From: Pseudoxanthomonas sp.
GTDB taxonomy: Bacteria > Pseudomonadota > Gammaproteobacteria > Xanthomonadales > Xanthomonadaceae
Direction: 5' to 3'
Assembly (NCBI RefSeq): GCF_002863005.1
Contig: NZ_PKDG01000014.1
Location: forward strand, 80,964 to 144,963
Length of the DNA stretch: 64,000 nt
In this document: in pieces, positions 56,042-64,000 of the stretch
Layout: every line of letters begins with the position of its first letter
How positions within the stretch are numbered: position 1 is the stretch's first letter
Notes under the pieces: model-generated
Told to the model about the DNA's origin: nothing
Databases searched by the model: none
What the model saw: only the letters and a program-made list of their open reading frames with translations
Program-made: the position numbers and the translations under genes

Positions 56042-57343
56042 ATGACCGCCGGCGACGCATCACCTCCGAGTCAGCGCCCCTTCGACCGACGCGATGCGCA
56101 GACGCTCGGGCTGTCTGCGCTGGGCGGCGCGCTGGAGTTTTACGACTTCGTCGTGTTCGTGTTCTTCGCCAAGACGCTGGGCGCGTTGTTCTTCCCGCCC
56201 GGCACCGCACCCTGGCTGGCGCAGCTGCAGGTGTACGGCATCTTCGCCGCCGGCTACGTCGCGCGTCCGCTGGGCGGTATCGTGATGGCGCATTTCGGCG
56301 ACCGCCTGGGTCGCAAGCGCATGTTCACGCTCAGCGTTTTCATGATGTCGGTGCCGACGCTGCTGATCGGCCTGCTGCCCACGCATGCGCAGGTCGGTGC
56401 ACTGGCACCCTTGCTGTTGCTGACGATGCGGATCGTGCAGGGCATCGCGGTCGGTGGTGAAGTGCCGGGTGCCTGGGTGTTCGTCGCCGAGCATGTGCCG
56501 CGCAGCCGCGTGGGCATCGCCTGCGCCACGCTGACCGCCGGACTGACCGCCGGCATCCTGATCGGCTCGCTGCTGGCCGCATGGATCAACACCCGCTACA
56601 GCGCCGCGGAGGTGCAGGCGTGGGTATGGCGCGTGCCGTTCCTGATCGGCGGCGTGTTCGGCTTCGTCGCGGTATGGCTGCGGCGCTGGCTGGAAGAAAC
56701 GCCGGTCTTCGTCGAGATGCGCGAACGCCGGCAACTCGCCCGCCAGGTGCCGGTCAAGCAGGTGCTCGCCGCGCATCGGCCGGCCGTGGTGCTGTCGATC
56801 CTCGCCTCGTGGCAGCTGACGGCGGCGATCGTCGTCATCGTGCTGCTGACGCCGACCCTGGTGCAGACCAGCTTCGGTATCGCGCCCGCGGTCGCGTTCC
56901 ACGGCAACAGCCTGGCGACGCTGGCGCTGGTGTTCGGCTGCCTGGCCGCCGGCTGGGCGGTGGACAGGATCGGCGTGGGGCGCGCGCTGCTGTCGGGTTC
57001 GCTGGGATTGGGCGTGGCGGCCTACGCGCTGTACGGCGCGCTGCTGTCGGGGCACGAAGCGCAGTTCGTGGCGTGGTACACGCTGGCCGGCTTCTGTTGC
57101 GGCGTGGTCGGCGTGACGCCGGCGCTGATGGTCGCGGCGTTCCCACCGGAAGTGCGATTTTCCGGTCTGTCGTTTTCCTACAACGTGGCGTACGCGGTGT
57201 TCGGCGGGCTGACCCCGCCGCTGCTCGCCTGGTTGTCGAAGGCATGGGGCCCGCTGGCCCCGGCGCACTATGTGGCCTTCACCTGCGTGGTCGGTGTCGG
57301 CGTGGCCGCCTGGATCATCGCGAAGCGGCCGCTGCGCTACTGA
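56042..57343 (+). CDS. MHS-type MFS transporter
   Basis: 433 residues with twelve transmembrane helices, of the metabolite:H+ symporter family in the major facilitator superfamily. Motifs: GGALEFYDFVVFVFFA in helix 1, GDRLGRKRMF between helices 2 and 3, RIVQGIAVGGEVPGAWVF in helix 4. Related carriers take up organic acids such as citrate, shikimate or proline-betaine. The specific substrate is unknown. The ATG at 56042 was chosen. An ATG at 56000 would add 14 residues. Confidence 0.92.
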   Translation: MTAGDASPPSQRPFDRRDAQTLGLSALGGALEFYDFVVFVFFAKTLGALFFPPGTAPWLAQLQVYGIFAAGYVARPLGGIVMAHFGDRLGRKRMFTLSVFMMSVPTLLIGLLPTHAQVGALAPLLLLTMRIVQGIAVGGEVPGAWVFVAEHVPRSRVGIACATLTAGLTAGILIGSLLAAWINTRYSAAEVQAWVWRVPFLIGGVFGFVAVWLRRWLEETPVFVEMRERRQLARQVPVKQVLAAHRPAVVLSILASWQLTAAIVVIVLLTPTLVQTSFGIAPAVAFHGNSLATLALVFGCLAAGWAVDRIGVGRALLSGSLGLGVAAYALYGALLSGHEAQFVAWYTLAGFCCGVVGVTPALMVAAFPPEVRFSGLSFSYNVAYAVFGGLTPPLLAWLSKAWGPLAPAHYVAFTCVVGVGVAAWIIAKRPLRY

Positions 57344-57346
57344 GGG

Positions 57347-58171
57347 TCACTTCGCGAGTTGGCGGATCATCGCCATCGCCGCCGCCGGGTTGCGTTCTTT
57401 CGCACTGCTGATGAAGTACAGGAACACGTCGCGCCTGGGCAGCACGGGCGCGGGCTCGCCCACGTGCGGCAGTTCGGCGATGTCTCCGCCGCGCGACCAG
57501 GCGCGTGCGCGCTCGGCCCATTGCGTCAGTTCCTTCGGCGGGTATCCGGTCTCGATCGGTTGCGAGCGCATCAGGCGTGCGTAGACGAAATCTGCGGTGA
57601 GGTCGGCGAAGGACGGGTAGTCGGTGGAATCGGTGAAGACCGTGGCCACCTGGTGGCGACGCGCGAGTTCGATGAAGTCCGCGTCGACGGCGGCGGGGTC
57701 GCGGACTTCCAGCGCGTGCCGCAGTGGGCGGCCGTCCACGTCGCGCGGGAGCAACGACAGGAAGGCATCGAGTTCGTCCGTATCGACGCGTCGTCCCGCT
57801 TCGAACTGCCAGACCAGCGGCCCCAGCTTCGGACCCAGTTCGGCGATGCCGCCGACGAAATCCTCCACCTGGGCCCGCGTCGACGCCAGCGAGCGCGACT
57901 GCATGATGCGCTTGGGCGCCTTGGCCGAGAACACGAAGCCGTCCGGGGTCTGGTCGCGCCAGCTGGCGTAGGTCGCCGGCTTCTGCGCGCTGTAGTAGGT
58001 GCCGTTGATCTCGATGGCGGTCAGCTGGCGGCTGGCGTATTCCAGTTCCCGCCGTTGCACCAGACCCTCGGGATAGAAGTTCTTGCGCCACGGCGCGAAG
58101 GTCCAGCCGCCGATGCCGATGCGGATGCCGTCGGTGGAAACCGGGGGCGGAGAAGCGAAGAGGTCGTCCAT
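57347..58171 (-). CDS. DUF72 (YecE-like) protein
   Basis: 274 residues of the DUF72 TIM-barrel family: RIGIGGWTFAPWRKNFYPEG, FSAKAPKRIMQSRSL, FVYARLM near the C-terminus, YFISSAKERNPAAA. Function unknown, and distantly related folds include xylose-isomerase-like proteins. The start at 58171 (MDDLF) avoids the extended frame that overlaps rraA. It is convergent with the MFS gene and divergent from rraA. Confidence 0.9.
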   Translation of the reverse strand: MDDLFASPPPVSTDGIRIGIGGWTFAPWRKNFYPEGLVQRRELEYASRQLTAIEINGTYYSAQKPATYASWRDQTPDGFVFSAKAPKRIMQSRSLASTRAQVEDFVGGIAELGPKLGPLVWQFEAGRRVDTDELDAFLSLLPRDVDGRPLRHALEVRDPAAVDADFIELARRHQVATVFTDSTDYPSFADLTADFVYARLMRSQPIETGYPPKELTQWAERARAWSRGGDIAELPHVGEPAPVLPRRDVFLYFISSAKERNPAAAMAMIRQLAK

Positions 58172-58244
58172 GCGCGGAGCATAGCCCGGCATGCGTCGCG
58201 GCCGCGTTACCATGCGGTCAACCCGCGCCCTCGGAGCTGCCCGC

Positions 58245-58721
58245 ATGTCCTGGACCACGCCCGACCTGTGCGACCAGTACCCCGATGTGCAGGTCGCCGA
58301 GCCGGTGTTCCGCGGCTATGGCGGACGCGTTGTGTTCGCCGGGCCGGCAGTGACGGTGAAGTGTTTCGAGGACAACTCGCGCGTGCGTGAACTGGCGGCG
58401 ACGTCGGGCGAAGGCCGGGTGATCGTGGTCGATGGCGGCGGTTCGCTGCGGCGTGCGTTGCTGGGCGACCAGATCGCGGCGAACGCGGTGAAGAACGGCT
58501 GGTCCGGTTTCCTGATCTTCGGCTGCGTACGCGATGTGGACGCGCTCGCCGCCTTGCCGCTCGGCGTGCAGGCGCTGGCATCGCATCCGATGAAGACCGA
58601 CAAGCGCGGCCTGGGCGAGGTGGACGTGCCGGTGGCGTTCGCCGGCCTGTCGATCGCGCCGGGCGACTGGATCTATGCCGATGCCAACGGTGTGATCGTC
58701 GCGACCTCGCGCCTGGCGTAG
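58245..58721 (+). CDS. rraA: Regulator of RNase E activity A-type protein
   Basis: 158 residues, the size of RraA. Motifs: [64 protein letters not shown]. coli RraA binds RNase E and DEAD-box helicases and slows RNA decay. Related proteins of this fold are aldolases (HMG/CHA), and the short length fits RraA better. The TAG stop lies in the GTAG of the following REP. It is divergent from DUF72. Confidence 0.93.
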   Translation: MSWTTPDLCDQYPDVQVAEPVFRGYGGRVVFAGPAVTVKCFEDNSRVRELAATSGEGRVIVVDGGGSLRRALLGDQIAANAVKNGWSGFLIFGCVRDVDALAALPLGVQALASHPMKTDKRGLGEVDVPVAFAGLSIAPGDWIYADANGVIVATSRLA

Positions 58722-58776
58722 AGCCGAGCTTGCTCGGCTGCTTTCTTGCGAAGAAGCGGAGCAAGCTCCGCTCTAC
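58718..58776. repeat. Pair of inverted GTAG-type REP hairpins
   Basis: Two REP units face each other: GTAG with hairpin AGCCGAGC-TT-GCTCGGCT (58722-58739), and hairpin AGCGGAGC-AA-GCTCCGCT (58755-58772) with CTAC (58773-58776). The two units are identical except one compensated base pair (C:G versus G:C), so pairing has been conserved. GTAG REPs of this type are abundant in Stenotrophomonas. The first GTAG supplies the rraA stop codon. Confidence 0.85.
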
Positions 58777-58798
58777 ACCGTGCCATGGAAGCCGCTGG

Positions 58799-58861
58799 AT
58801 CCCCGCATTCGCGGGGATGACGTCCCGGCAAAGGCGCGCTGACGTGCGCGCCGGGACGTCA
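58799..58861. repeat. Compound palindromes between rraA and the DUF885 gene
   Basis: ATCCCCGC-ATTC-GCGGGGAT (58799-58818) abuts a second palindrome with arms TGACGTCCCGGC (58818-58829) and GCCGGGACGTCA (58850-58861). The last three bases, read on the minus strand, are the TGA stop of the DUF885 gene. GATCCCCGCATTCGCGGGGAT-type sequences recur widely in GC-rich proteobacteria. They may work as a bidirectional terminator or REP. Confidence 0.75.
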
Positions 58862-60670
58862 CTTGATCGGTTCGTCCAACATCAGCTGGCGGACGAAGCG
58901 CACCGGCGGTGCGCCGTAGGACAGCACCTGGTCGTGGTAGGCCTTCAGGTTGAACTGCGCGCCCTGCTTGGCTTCCGCCGCCTTGCGCATGTCGAAGTGC
59001 TCCTGCACGCCGACGAAGTACGTCGGCAGCTGCGCCGAGGTCAGCTGCGCGCGCGTCCACTTGCCGGCGGCTTCACGTTCCTGCTGGAAGGTCTGGCGCA
59101 CCATCAGGTCCATCGCCTGCTCGCGCGTCCAGCCGTCCACCTGCACGCCCTGGTCGAGGATCGCGTTGGCGATCGTGCGCAGGTAGAACTTCATCTGCAC
59201 CAGGTGGAACAACGGATCGTTGTCGAGGTAGCCGGCGTCGGACATCATTTTCTCGGTGTAGACCGCCCAGCCTTCGGCGAACATGCCCGAGCGCAGCACC
59301 GCGCGCAGCGTCGACGGGAACTTGGCCGAGTGCCAGCCTTCCAGGTAGTGGCCCGGCGTGCCTTCGTGGATGCTCAGCAGGTGGATCATCCGGCTGTTGT
59401 ATTCGCGCAGGAACGAGTCGACCTGCTTCTGGTCCCACTCGTCCGGTATCGGCGAGACGGCGTAGAAGGTCTTCAGGTTCTTGTCGAGCGGGCCGGGGGA
59501 ATCGCAGTAAGCCACCGCCACGCCGCGCTGGAACTCCGGCATCTCGATGATTTCCACCGGCGCGTCGGGCAGCGTGACCAGGTCGTGCTTGCGCACGAAC
59601 TCGGTGGCCTGCGCCAGCGCCGCTTCGGCATCCGCCACGACCTTGTCGCGCGCCGGGCGTTCGGCGTAGGCCAGCTCAAGCGCGGCCTCGATCGCCTTCT
59701 GCTGTTCGTCGGCAGTGGGCGTTTCCGGAAGCGCGGGCGCGCCGGGCTTGTCCTTCAGCACGGTGCGGGCGATGCCGTACATCTCCTCACGCACGCGCTT
59801 CAGCTCGCCCTCGGCGCGCTGCTTGATGTCGGCGCGCGACAGCGAGGAGAGCAGGGCGAACTGCAGCTTCTGGTCGTACAGCGCCTGGCCGATGCGGAAA
59901 TCGCCCTTCGCGTTCGGTACCAGCGTCTTGTCCAGCCAGGCCTGGTGCTCGGCCACGGCCTTCTTCAGGCCGTCGATGGCGGCGTCGGCCTGCGCGCGGT
60001 CGGCTTCGCGCAGTTCCTTGAGGTGCGGCGTAATGAAGGTATCGACGATGCTGAGGATGCCGGCGTTCTGCTTGGCGACGGTCTCGGCATGCACCTTCGG
60101 TACGCGCGCCGGGTCCAGGTTCTCGCGGGCTTGCGCCAGCAGTGCCGGGATCTTCTGCATGCGCGCGGTGGCGGACTTCAGGCGATCCGGCAATGGCGCG
60201 AACTCGCGCGCCATCAGGCCGTAGATCGCGCCGCCGGCGACGTTGTTGTAGACCTGCGGGTCCCACGCCCAGCTCTGCAGCGTTTCGGCGGTCCAGATGT
60301 CGTACTGCAGCTGGTTGCGCAGGATGGCGGCGTCGACCTGGTTCTCGCGCGACAGCGCGGCGATGTCGGTCGCATCCAGTTCGGCCAGGATCTTCTTGCT
60401 GAACTCCAGGCCCTTCTGCCGGCCAGCGGCGCTCAGGTCGTCGAGTTCGCCGTCGTATTTGTGTTCGCCGATCTGGGTGGCGCCGACGGGCGAGAGTTGC
60501 AGCCAGCCTTCCAGGGCGCGCTTGGAGAGATCGGCGAAGGCCGCATCGGCCTTGGCGGTATCCGTGGAGGCAGCCGCCGTATCGGCGCCGGCAGCGGCGG
60601 TGGGGGCTTCGCTCTTCTGGCAGGCGGACAGCGAGGCCAGGAGGGCGGCGGCGAGCAGGGTCTTGCGCAT
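58859..60670 (-). CDS. DUF885 lipoprotein, putative metallopeptidase
   Basis: 603 residues. Signal peptide with lipobox LSAC (Cys about 17), an Ala/Thr-rich linker and a DUF885 domain. A zinc-binding-like motif IHEGTPGHYLEGWH near residue 435 and a downstream FAEGWAVY supply His and Glu ligands as in related M3-like folds. Some members are reported as peptidases acting on small peptides. It is exported and membrane-anchored. Its stop lies in the outer edge of a palindrome. Confidence 0.88.
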   Translation of the reverse strand: MRKTLLAAALLASLSACQKSEAPTAAAGADTAAASTDTAKADAAFADLSKRALEGWLQLSPVGATQIGEHKYDGELDDLSAAGRQKGLEFSKKILAELDATDIAALSRENQVDAAILRNQLQYDIWTAETLQSWAWDPQVYNNVAGGAIYGLMAREFAPLPDRLKSATARMQKIPALLAQARENLDPARVPKVHAETVAKQNAGILSIVDTFITPHLKELREADRAQADAAIDGLKKAVAEHQAWLDKTLVPNAKGDFRIGQALYDQKLQFALLSSLSRADIKQRAEGELKRVREEMYGIARTVLKDKPGAPALPETPTADEQQKAIEAALELAYAERPARDKVVADAEAALAQATEFVRKHDLVTLPDAPVEIIEMPEFQRGVAVAYCDSPGPLDKNLKTFYAVSPIPDEWDQKQVDSFLREYNSRMIHLLSIHEGTPGHYLEGWHSAKFPSTLRAVLRSGMFAEGWAVYTEKMMSDAGYLDNDPLFHLVQMKFYLRTIANAILDQGVQVDGWTREQAMDLMVRQTFQQEREAAGKWTRAQLTSAQLPTYFVGVQEHFDMRKAAEAKQGAQFNLKAYHDQVLSYGAPPVRFVRQLMLDEPIK

Positions 60671-60784
60671 GGGAGTCCTGTTGCGGTGCGGCGGTGAGCG
60701 GAGCCGGAAGCATAGGCCGAAGGTCATGCCCGTGCCCGTGCCATTCGATATACGCTGGCCACCCAGCCAAACGGAAGACGTGCC

Positions 60785-61135
60785 ATGAAGCATGACGGAA
60801 GCTGCCATTGCGGGCGGGTCGCGTTCGAGGTCGAAGGCGAGGTCAACGACGTGATCGACTGCAACTGTTCCCTCTGCCGTCGGCGTGGCGGCCTGTTGTG
60901 GTTCGTGCCGCGTGAGGCGCTGGTGTTGAAGACGCCCGAAGGCGACCTGTCGACCTATACGTTCAACAAGCACCACATCCGGCACCACTTCTGCGCTGTC
61001 TGCGGGATCGCCCCGTACGGCGAAGCCGCGCATCCCAAGACGGGTGCGCAGATGGCGGCCGTCAACGTGCGCTGCCTGCCGGGCGTGGACCTGGCGGCCC
61101 TCAAGGTGACCCCGTTCGACGGCGCCAGCCTCTGA
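60785..61135 (+). CDS. GFA-family (Mss4-fold) zinc protein
   Basis: 116 residues. Zinc ligands in SCHCGRVAF, DCNCSLCRRRG and FCAVCGIAPYG. This is the shorter GFA/CENP-V-like form. No catalytic role is established for most members. It is divergent from the DUF885 gene and is followed 30 bases later by the DUF2785 gene in the same direction. Confidence 0.9.
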   Translation: MKHDGSCHCGRVAFEVEGEVNDVIDCNCSLCRRRGGLLWFVPREALVLKTPEGDLSTYTFNKHHIRHHFCAVCGIAPYGEAAHPKTGAQMAAVNVRCLPGVDLAALKVTPFDGASL

Positions 61136-61165
61136 CGTGGTCGCCGAAGACTTAGGGAGATCAAG

Positions 61166-62050
61166 ATGCGCATTTCGATAGTGCTGGTGCTGGCGGGCTT
61201 ATTCGTGTCCTCGCCCGCGTACGCGTCGTGTCCGCCCGAGGGAACGGATGCCGGATCGTTGCGGTTGTTGCGCGAGCAGCGCTTCGCCGTGCCGGACGAC
61301 GTGCGTGCGACGTTGGTCGAGAGGCTTCCCGCATGCTTGTCCGATCCTGATCCGACGTTGCGCGATGGGATCGGCTACGAGGGCCTCAGTGCGTGGCTTC
61401 GTGCGGGCTCGTTGGACGAGACCCAGCGCCGCACCCTGCGCGATCGCCTGTACGCGATGCTGGAACAGGACACGGCCGACGGCGTGGGACCTCCGTTCGC
61501 CGCACTCGTGCTGTCCGAAGTCGCGCGTACCGACCGCATCGCGCCATGGATGTCGCCGGACGAACGCGACGCGATGGTGCGGCGTGCGGCCGCATACCTG
61601 TCGTCGGTGCGCGACTACCGCGGTTTCGACGCGAAAGAAGGCTGGCGCCATGGTGTTGCCCATGGCGCGGACTGGGCGCTCCAGTTGGTACTCAACGATC
61701 GTGTGGATCGTGCCCAGGTAGAGACATTGCTCCGGGCGGTAGCAGCCCAGGTCGTGCCTGAAAGTGCGCACGCGTATGTCTTCGGCGAGCCGGGACGACT
61801 GGCGCGGCCCGTGCTGTACGCCGCAAAACGCGGTTTGCTCGACGAAGCGGCGTGGACAGCCTGGTTCGGTGCGCTGCCGCCCCGGCTGGGCGATGCCAAG
61901 CAGGCGTATGCGGATACGACCTGGCTCGCGCGTCGCCACGATCTGATGGCTTTCCTGATGAGTGTCCATCTGGAAGCCGATCAGTCCGAAGACCCCAACA
62001 TCCGTGCGCTGAAACCGATGGTGGTGCAGGCGCTGAAAGCCGTGCCCTGA
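61166..62050 (+). CDS. Exported DUF2785 protein
   Basis: 294 residues with a signal peptide ending AYAS. The DUF2785 domain is seen in RDGIGYEGLSAWL, SVRDYRGFDAKEGWRHGVAHGADW and DTTWLARRHDLMAFLMS. Function unknown, mainly helical. AGGGAG precedes the ATG. It is convergent with the LysR gene, with about 10 bases between stops. Confidence 0.9.
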   Translation: MRISIVLVLAGLFVSSPAYASCPPEGTDAGSLRLLREQRFAVPDDVRATLVERLPACLSDPDPTLRDGIGYEGLSAWLRAGSLDETQRRTLRDRLYAMLEQDTADGVGPPFAALVLSEVARTDRIAPWMSPDERDAMVRRAAAYLSSVRDYRGFDAKEGWRHGVAHGADWALQLVLNDRVDRAQVETLLRAVAAQVVPESAHAYVFGEPGRLARPVLYAAKRGLLDEAAWTAWFGALPPRLGDAKQAYADTTWLARRHDLMAFLMSVHLEADQSEDPNIRALKPMVVQALKAVP

Positions 62051-62060
62051 GTCTGTCGGG

Positions 62061-62999
62061 CTACTGATGGGCACCACGCCCCAGGAAGTCGTCCGGCATC
62101 GGCGGTAGCGGCGTGCGCTCGTCGCGCGCTTCTTCCTTCAGCCAGTCGATGAAGGCCTGCGCGGTGGCGCTGGGAGGTTTGTGCGCCGGATGCACCGCGT
62201 AGTAGGCGAAGCGCGCTTTCAGCGCCGGCCCGGGCAGCCGCACGAGTTCGTAACGCTGCAGATAGGGTTGGGCGACATGCCGGCGCGCGAGCGCCGCACC
62301 TACGCCATACACGGCGGCGCGCATCGCATCGGTGCTGTCGTTGAAGCTGTGCATCGACGGCAGGCGCAGCCCGCGCACGCCGGCGGCACGGAACCAGTCG
62401 CGCCAACCCTGCAGCGCGAGGTCCGTCACCAGCGGCAACTGGGCGATCTGCCGCGGCTCCTTGACCGCTTCGATGCCGGGCAGGGCGGGCGACGCGACCG
62501 GAAACAGTTCATCGTCCATCAGGTGGTGCGAGGTCAGGCCTGCCCAATGCCCGGGGCCATGGCGGATGCCCAGTTCCGGGCCTTCGTCATCGAAGCGCGT
62601 CAGCGCTATGCCGGTGTCGACATGCAGGCGGACATGGGGATGGCGCGCGCAGAAACGCGGTAACCGCGGCAGCAGCCAGCAATAGGCCATCGAATGCAGC
62701 GTGGTAATGCGCAGCGTGGTGGTCTTGCCGGCGAGTCGCAGGTGCGAGGCCACGGCATCGATATCGCCGAGCGCCGCATTGGCGGCATCCGCCAATTGGC
62801 GGCCTTCCATCGTGAGCTTCACGCCGCGCGCGTGGCGCTGGAACAGGACCACGCCGAGCAGTCCTTCCAGTTTGCGTACGTGGTGGCTGACGGCGCTGGC
62901 GGTGAGGTGCAGTTCGTCGGCGGCGTGGGCGAAATTCTGGTGGCGGGCGGCGGCGGCGAAAACGCCGAGGGCGGGCAGCAGGGCGGGGCGCAGGCTCAT
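62061..62999 (-). CDS. LysR-type transcriptional regulator (GcvA-like)
   Basis: 312 residues. Winged helix-turn-helix at about 10-70 (ALGVFAAAARHQNFAHAADELHLTASAVSHHVRKLE, read in parts) and a periplasmic-binding-protein-like effector domain (about 95-295). The SAVSHHVRKLE helix resembles the GcvA subgroup. It is divergent from the DMT transporter with 106 bases between starts, so that transporter is the likely target. The AGCCATATTTGTGACTTGGC patch around 63020 is an AT-richer candidate operator but no T-N11-A box is certain. Confidence 0.92.
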   Translation of the reverse strand: MSLRPALLPALGVFAAAARHQNFAHAADELHLTASAVSHHVRKLEGLLGVVLFQRHARGVKLTMEGRQLADAANAALGDIDAVASHLRLAGKTTTLRITTLHSMAYCWLLPRLPRFCARHPHVRLHVDTGIALTRFDDEGPELGIRHGPGHWAGLTSHHLMDDELFPVASPALPGIEAVKEPRQIAQLPLVTDLALQGWRDWFRAAGVRGLRLPSMHSFNDSTDAMRAAVYGVGAALARRHVAQPYLQRYELVRLPGPALKARFAYYAVHPAHKPPSATAQAFIDWLKEEARDERTPLPPMPDDFLGRGAHQ

Positions 63000-63105
63000 G
63001 GTGGCTCCAGGCACAAGCCATATTTGTGACTTGGCCGTATCGTACGCGCTTGTGGGGTTGGCGGGATCGGCCAGAATGGCGGCAGGCACGAACGAGGCTC
63101 CCACC

Positions 63106-64000
63106 ATGGCACAGGCGACGACCACCGTAGACCCCATCCCGCAGGTGGCCGGACGCGACTGGCGCACGCCGCTGGAGTTGCTGGCGCTGGGCGCGATCTG
63201 GGGCAGCTCGTTCCTCTTCATGCGCATCGCGGCGAACCCGTTCGGACCATTCGCGCTGGTCGAGGTGCGGCTGGCGCTGGGAGCATTGGTCCTCCTTCCG
63301 TTCCTGTGGCGCGAGCGCGCGCACTTCCGCGCCGGCATGTGGCCGCGCCTGGCGATGATCGGCGCGATCAATTCGGCCATCCCGTTCCTGTTGTTCGCGT
63401 GGGCGGCGCAGCGTTCGCCTGCGGCGATCGGCGCGATCTGCAACGCGATGACCGTGTTGTTCGCGGCGCTGGTGGGCTTCCTGTTCTTCGGCCAGAAGAT
63501 CGGCGCGCGCCGTTCGCTGGCGCTGCTGGTGGGCTTTGTGGGCGTGGTGGTGCTGGCGACGAGCAAGGCCGGTGGCTTGAGTGTGGGCGGCGCGGTGGTG
63601 GCCGGCTCCACGGCGGCATTGCTGTACGGCGTGGGCGTGAACCTGGTGCGCAAGCATCTGGCGGGCATCCCGCCAGCGGCCGCAGCGGCGGCGACGCTAA
63701 GCTGCGCGGCGCTGCTGGTGCTGCCGTTCGCGGCAACGCATTGGCCCACCGCCAGCATCGCGCCCGGTGCATGGGGGGCGGCCATCGCCATCGGCGTGGT
63801 CTGCACCGGCTACGCCTTCCTGCTGTATTACCGGTTGATCCAGCGCATCGGTCCGGCACGTGCGTCGACGGTTACCTACCTGGTGCCGCTGTTCGGCGCG
63901 GGCTTCGCGTGGGCGTTTCTCGGCGAGCCGGTCACGCTGGCGATGCTGGCCGCGGGCGCGCTGATCCTGGGCAGCGTGGCGGTGAGCCAGCGGGCGACAT
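63106..64000 (+). CDS. DMT-superfamily EamA transporter (3' end beyond window)
   Basis: 298 residues are visible and the frame runs off the window. About nine to ten helices in two EamA repeats: LLALGAIWGSSFLFMRIAANP, SPAAIGAICNAMTVLFAALVGF (in part), and TYLVPLFGAGFAWAFLGEP near the end. Many members with this ending export metabolites or drugs. It is divergent from the LysR gene, which probably controls it. Confidence 0.9.
   Translation, partial: MAQATTTVDPIPQVAGRDWRTPLELLALGAIWGSSFLFMRIAANPFGPFALVEVRLALGALVLLPFLWRERAHFRAGMWPRLAMIGAINSAIPFLLFAWAAQRSPAAIGAICNAMTVLFAALVGFLFFGQKIGARRSLALLVGFVGVVVLATSKAGGLSVGGAVVAGSTAALLYGVGVNLVRKHLAGIPPAAAAAATLSCAALLVLPFAATHWPTASIAPGAWGAAIAIGVVCTGYAFLLYYRLIQRIGPARASTVTYLVPLFGAGFAWAFLGEPVTLAMLAAGALILGSVAVSQRAT

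Noticed and set aside
63094..63108. GGCTCCCACC before the last transporter, like one arm of the GTGGGAGC palindrome
   Set aside because: Only about 8 bases match, and there is no partner arm.

Overview
The window is GC-rich, densely coding DNA of a gammaproteobacterium. The gene content (hut genes using HutF, a THX ribosomal protein, many GGDEF/EAL proteins, DUF1800-DUF1501 and DUF885 proteins) and the extragenic repeats (a GTGGGAGCGACGT palindrome and GTAG-type REPs) suggest the Xanthomonadaceae/Lysobacteraceae, close to Pseudoxanthomonas, Stenotrophomonas or Lysobacter. This placement is inferred by eye from family resemblance. I saw no tRNA, rRNA, CRISPR array, insertion sequence or prophage. 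Long antisense open frames are common, as expected at this GC content, and were discarded.

Layout. 0-2 kb: a His-rich ZnuD-like TonB receptor (cut by the window edge) divergent from a MerC-like protein around a Zur-like operator, then ribosomal protein THX with the only clear U-tract terminator. 2-16 kb: histidine catabolism (hutI, hutF and, 9 kb away, hutU) interleaved with a serine hydrolase plus LytS/LytTR two-component operon, an alkylation-repair pair (ogt and an Ada-like/AlkA fusion), a phosphodiesterase-like lipoprotein and small secreted proteins. 15.6-18.5 kb: a zinc-ribbon protein, a Lys-rich 38-residue protein and an EAL-PAS-PAS protein.

18.6-27.6 kb holds the most coherent system. 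A RpoE-ChrR pair of the singlet-oxygen type sits beside a seven-gene lipid-modification operon: desaturase, FAD oxidoreductase, DUF1365, CFA-type methyltransferase, DUF1295, second CFA-like methyltransferase and lipocalin. An uncharacterised exported protein lies between them. All three transcription units carry the same promoter-like motif, GCATCC-N15-NCGTA, at identical spacing. This reads as a self-contained photo-oxidative membrane-lipid regulon. The chemistry is probably a methylated or furan-type fatty acid.

27.6-38.8 kb: a PH-domain membrane protein, the paired radical-SAM/TIGR03915 DNA-modification proteins, a GFA protein, an M20 peptidase homologue with altered metal ligands, a tandem DUF1428 fusion, a DUF1615 lipoprotein, a decayed GNAT acetyltransferase and a DUF1800-DUF1501 pair. 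38.8-53.6 kb is rich in cyclic-di-GMP enzymes: a GGDEF-EAL protein with a degenerate GGDEF, then three GGDEF proteins on one strand around rluF. It also has an ECF sigma unit, DeaD helicase and a ClpP-fold lipoprotein. 53.7-64 kb: a universal stress protein, two DMT transporters, an MFS transporter, DUF72, rraA, a DUF885 peptidase, GFA, DUF2785 and a LysR regulator divergent from the last (partial) transporter.

A recurring theme is that extragenic palindromes provide the stop codons of neighbouring genes (alkA fusion, Pr6Pr, rraA, DUF885). Two unrelated proteins thus share the C-terminus VGAT.
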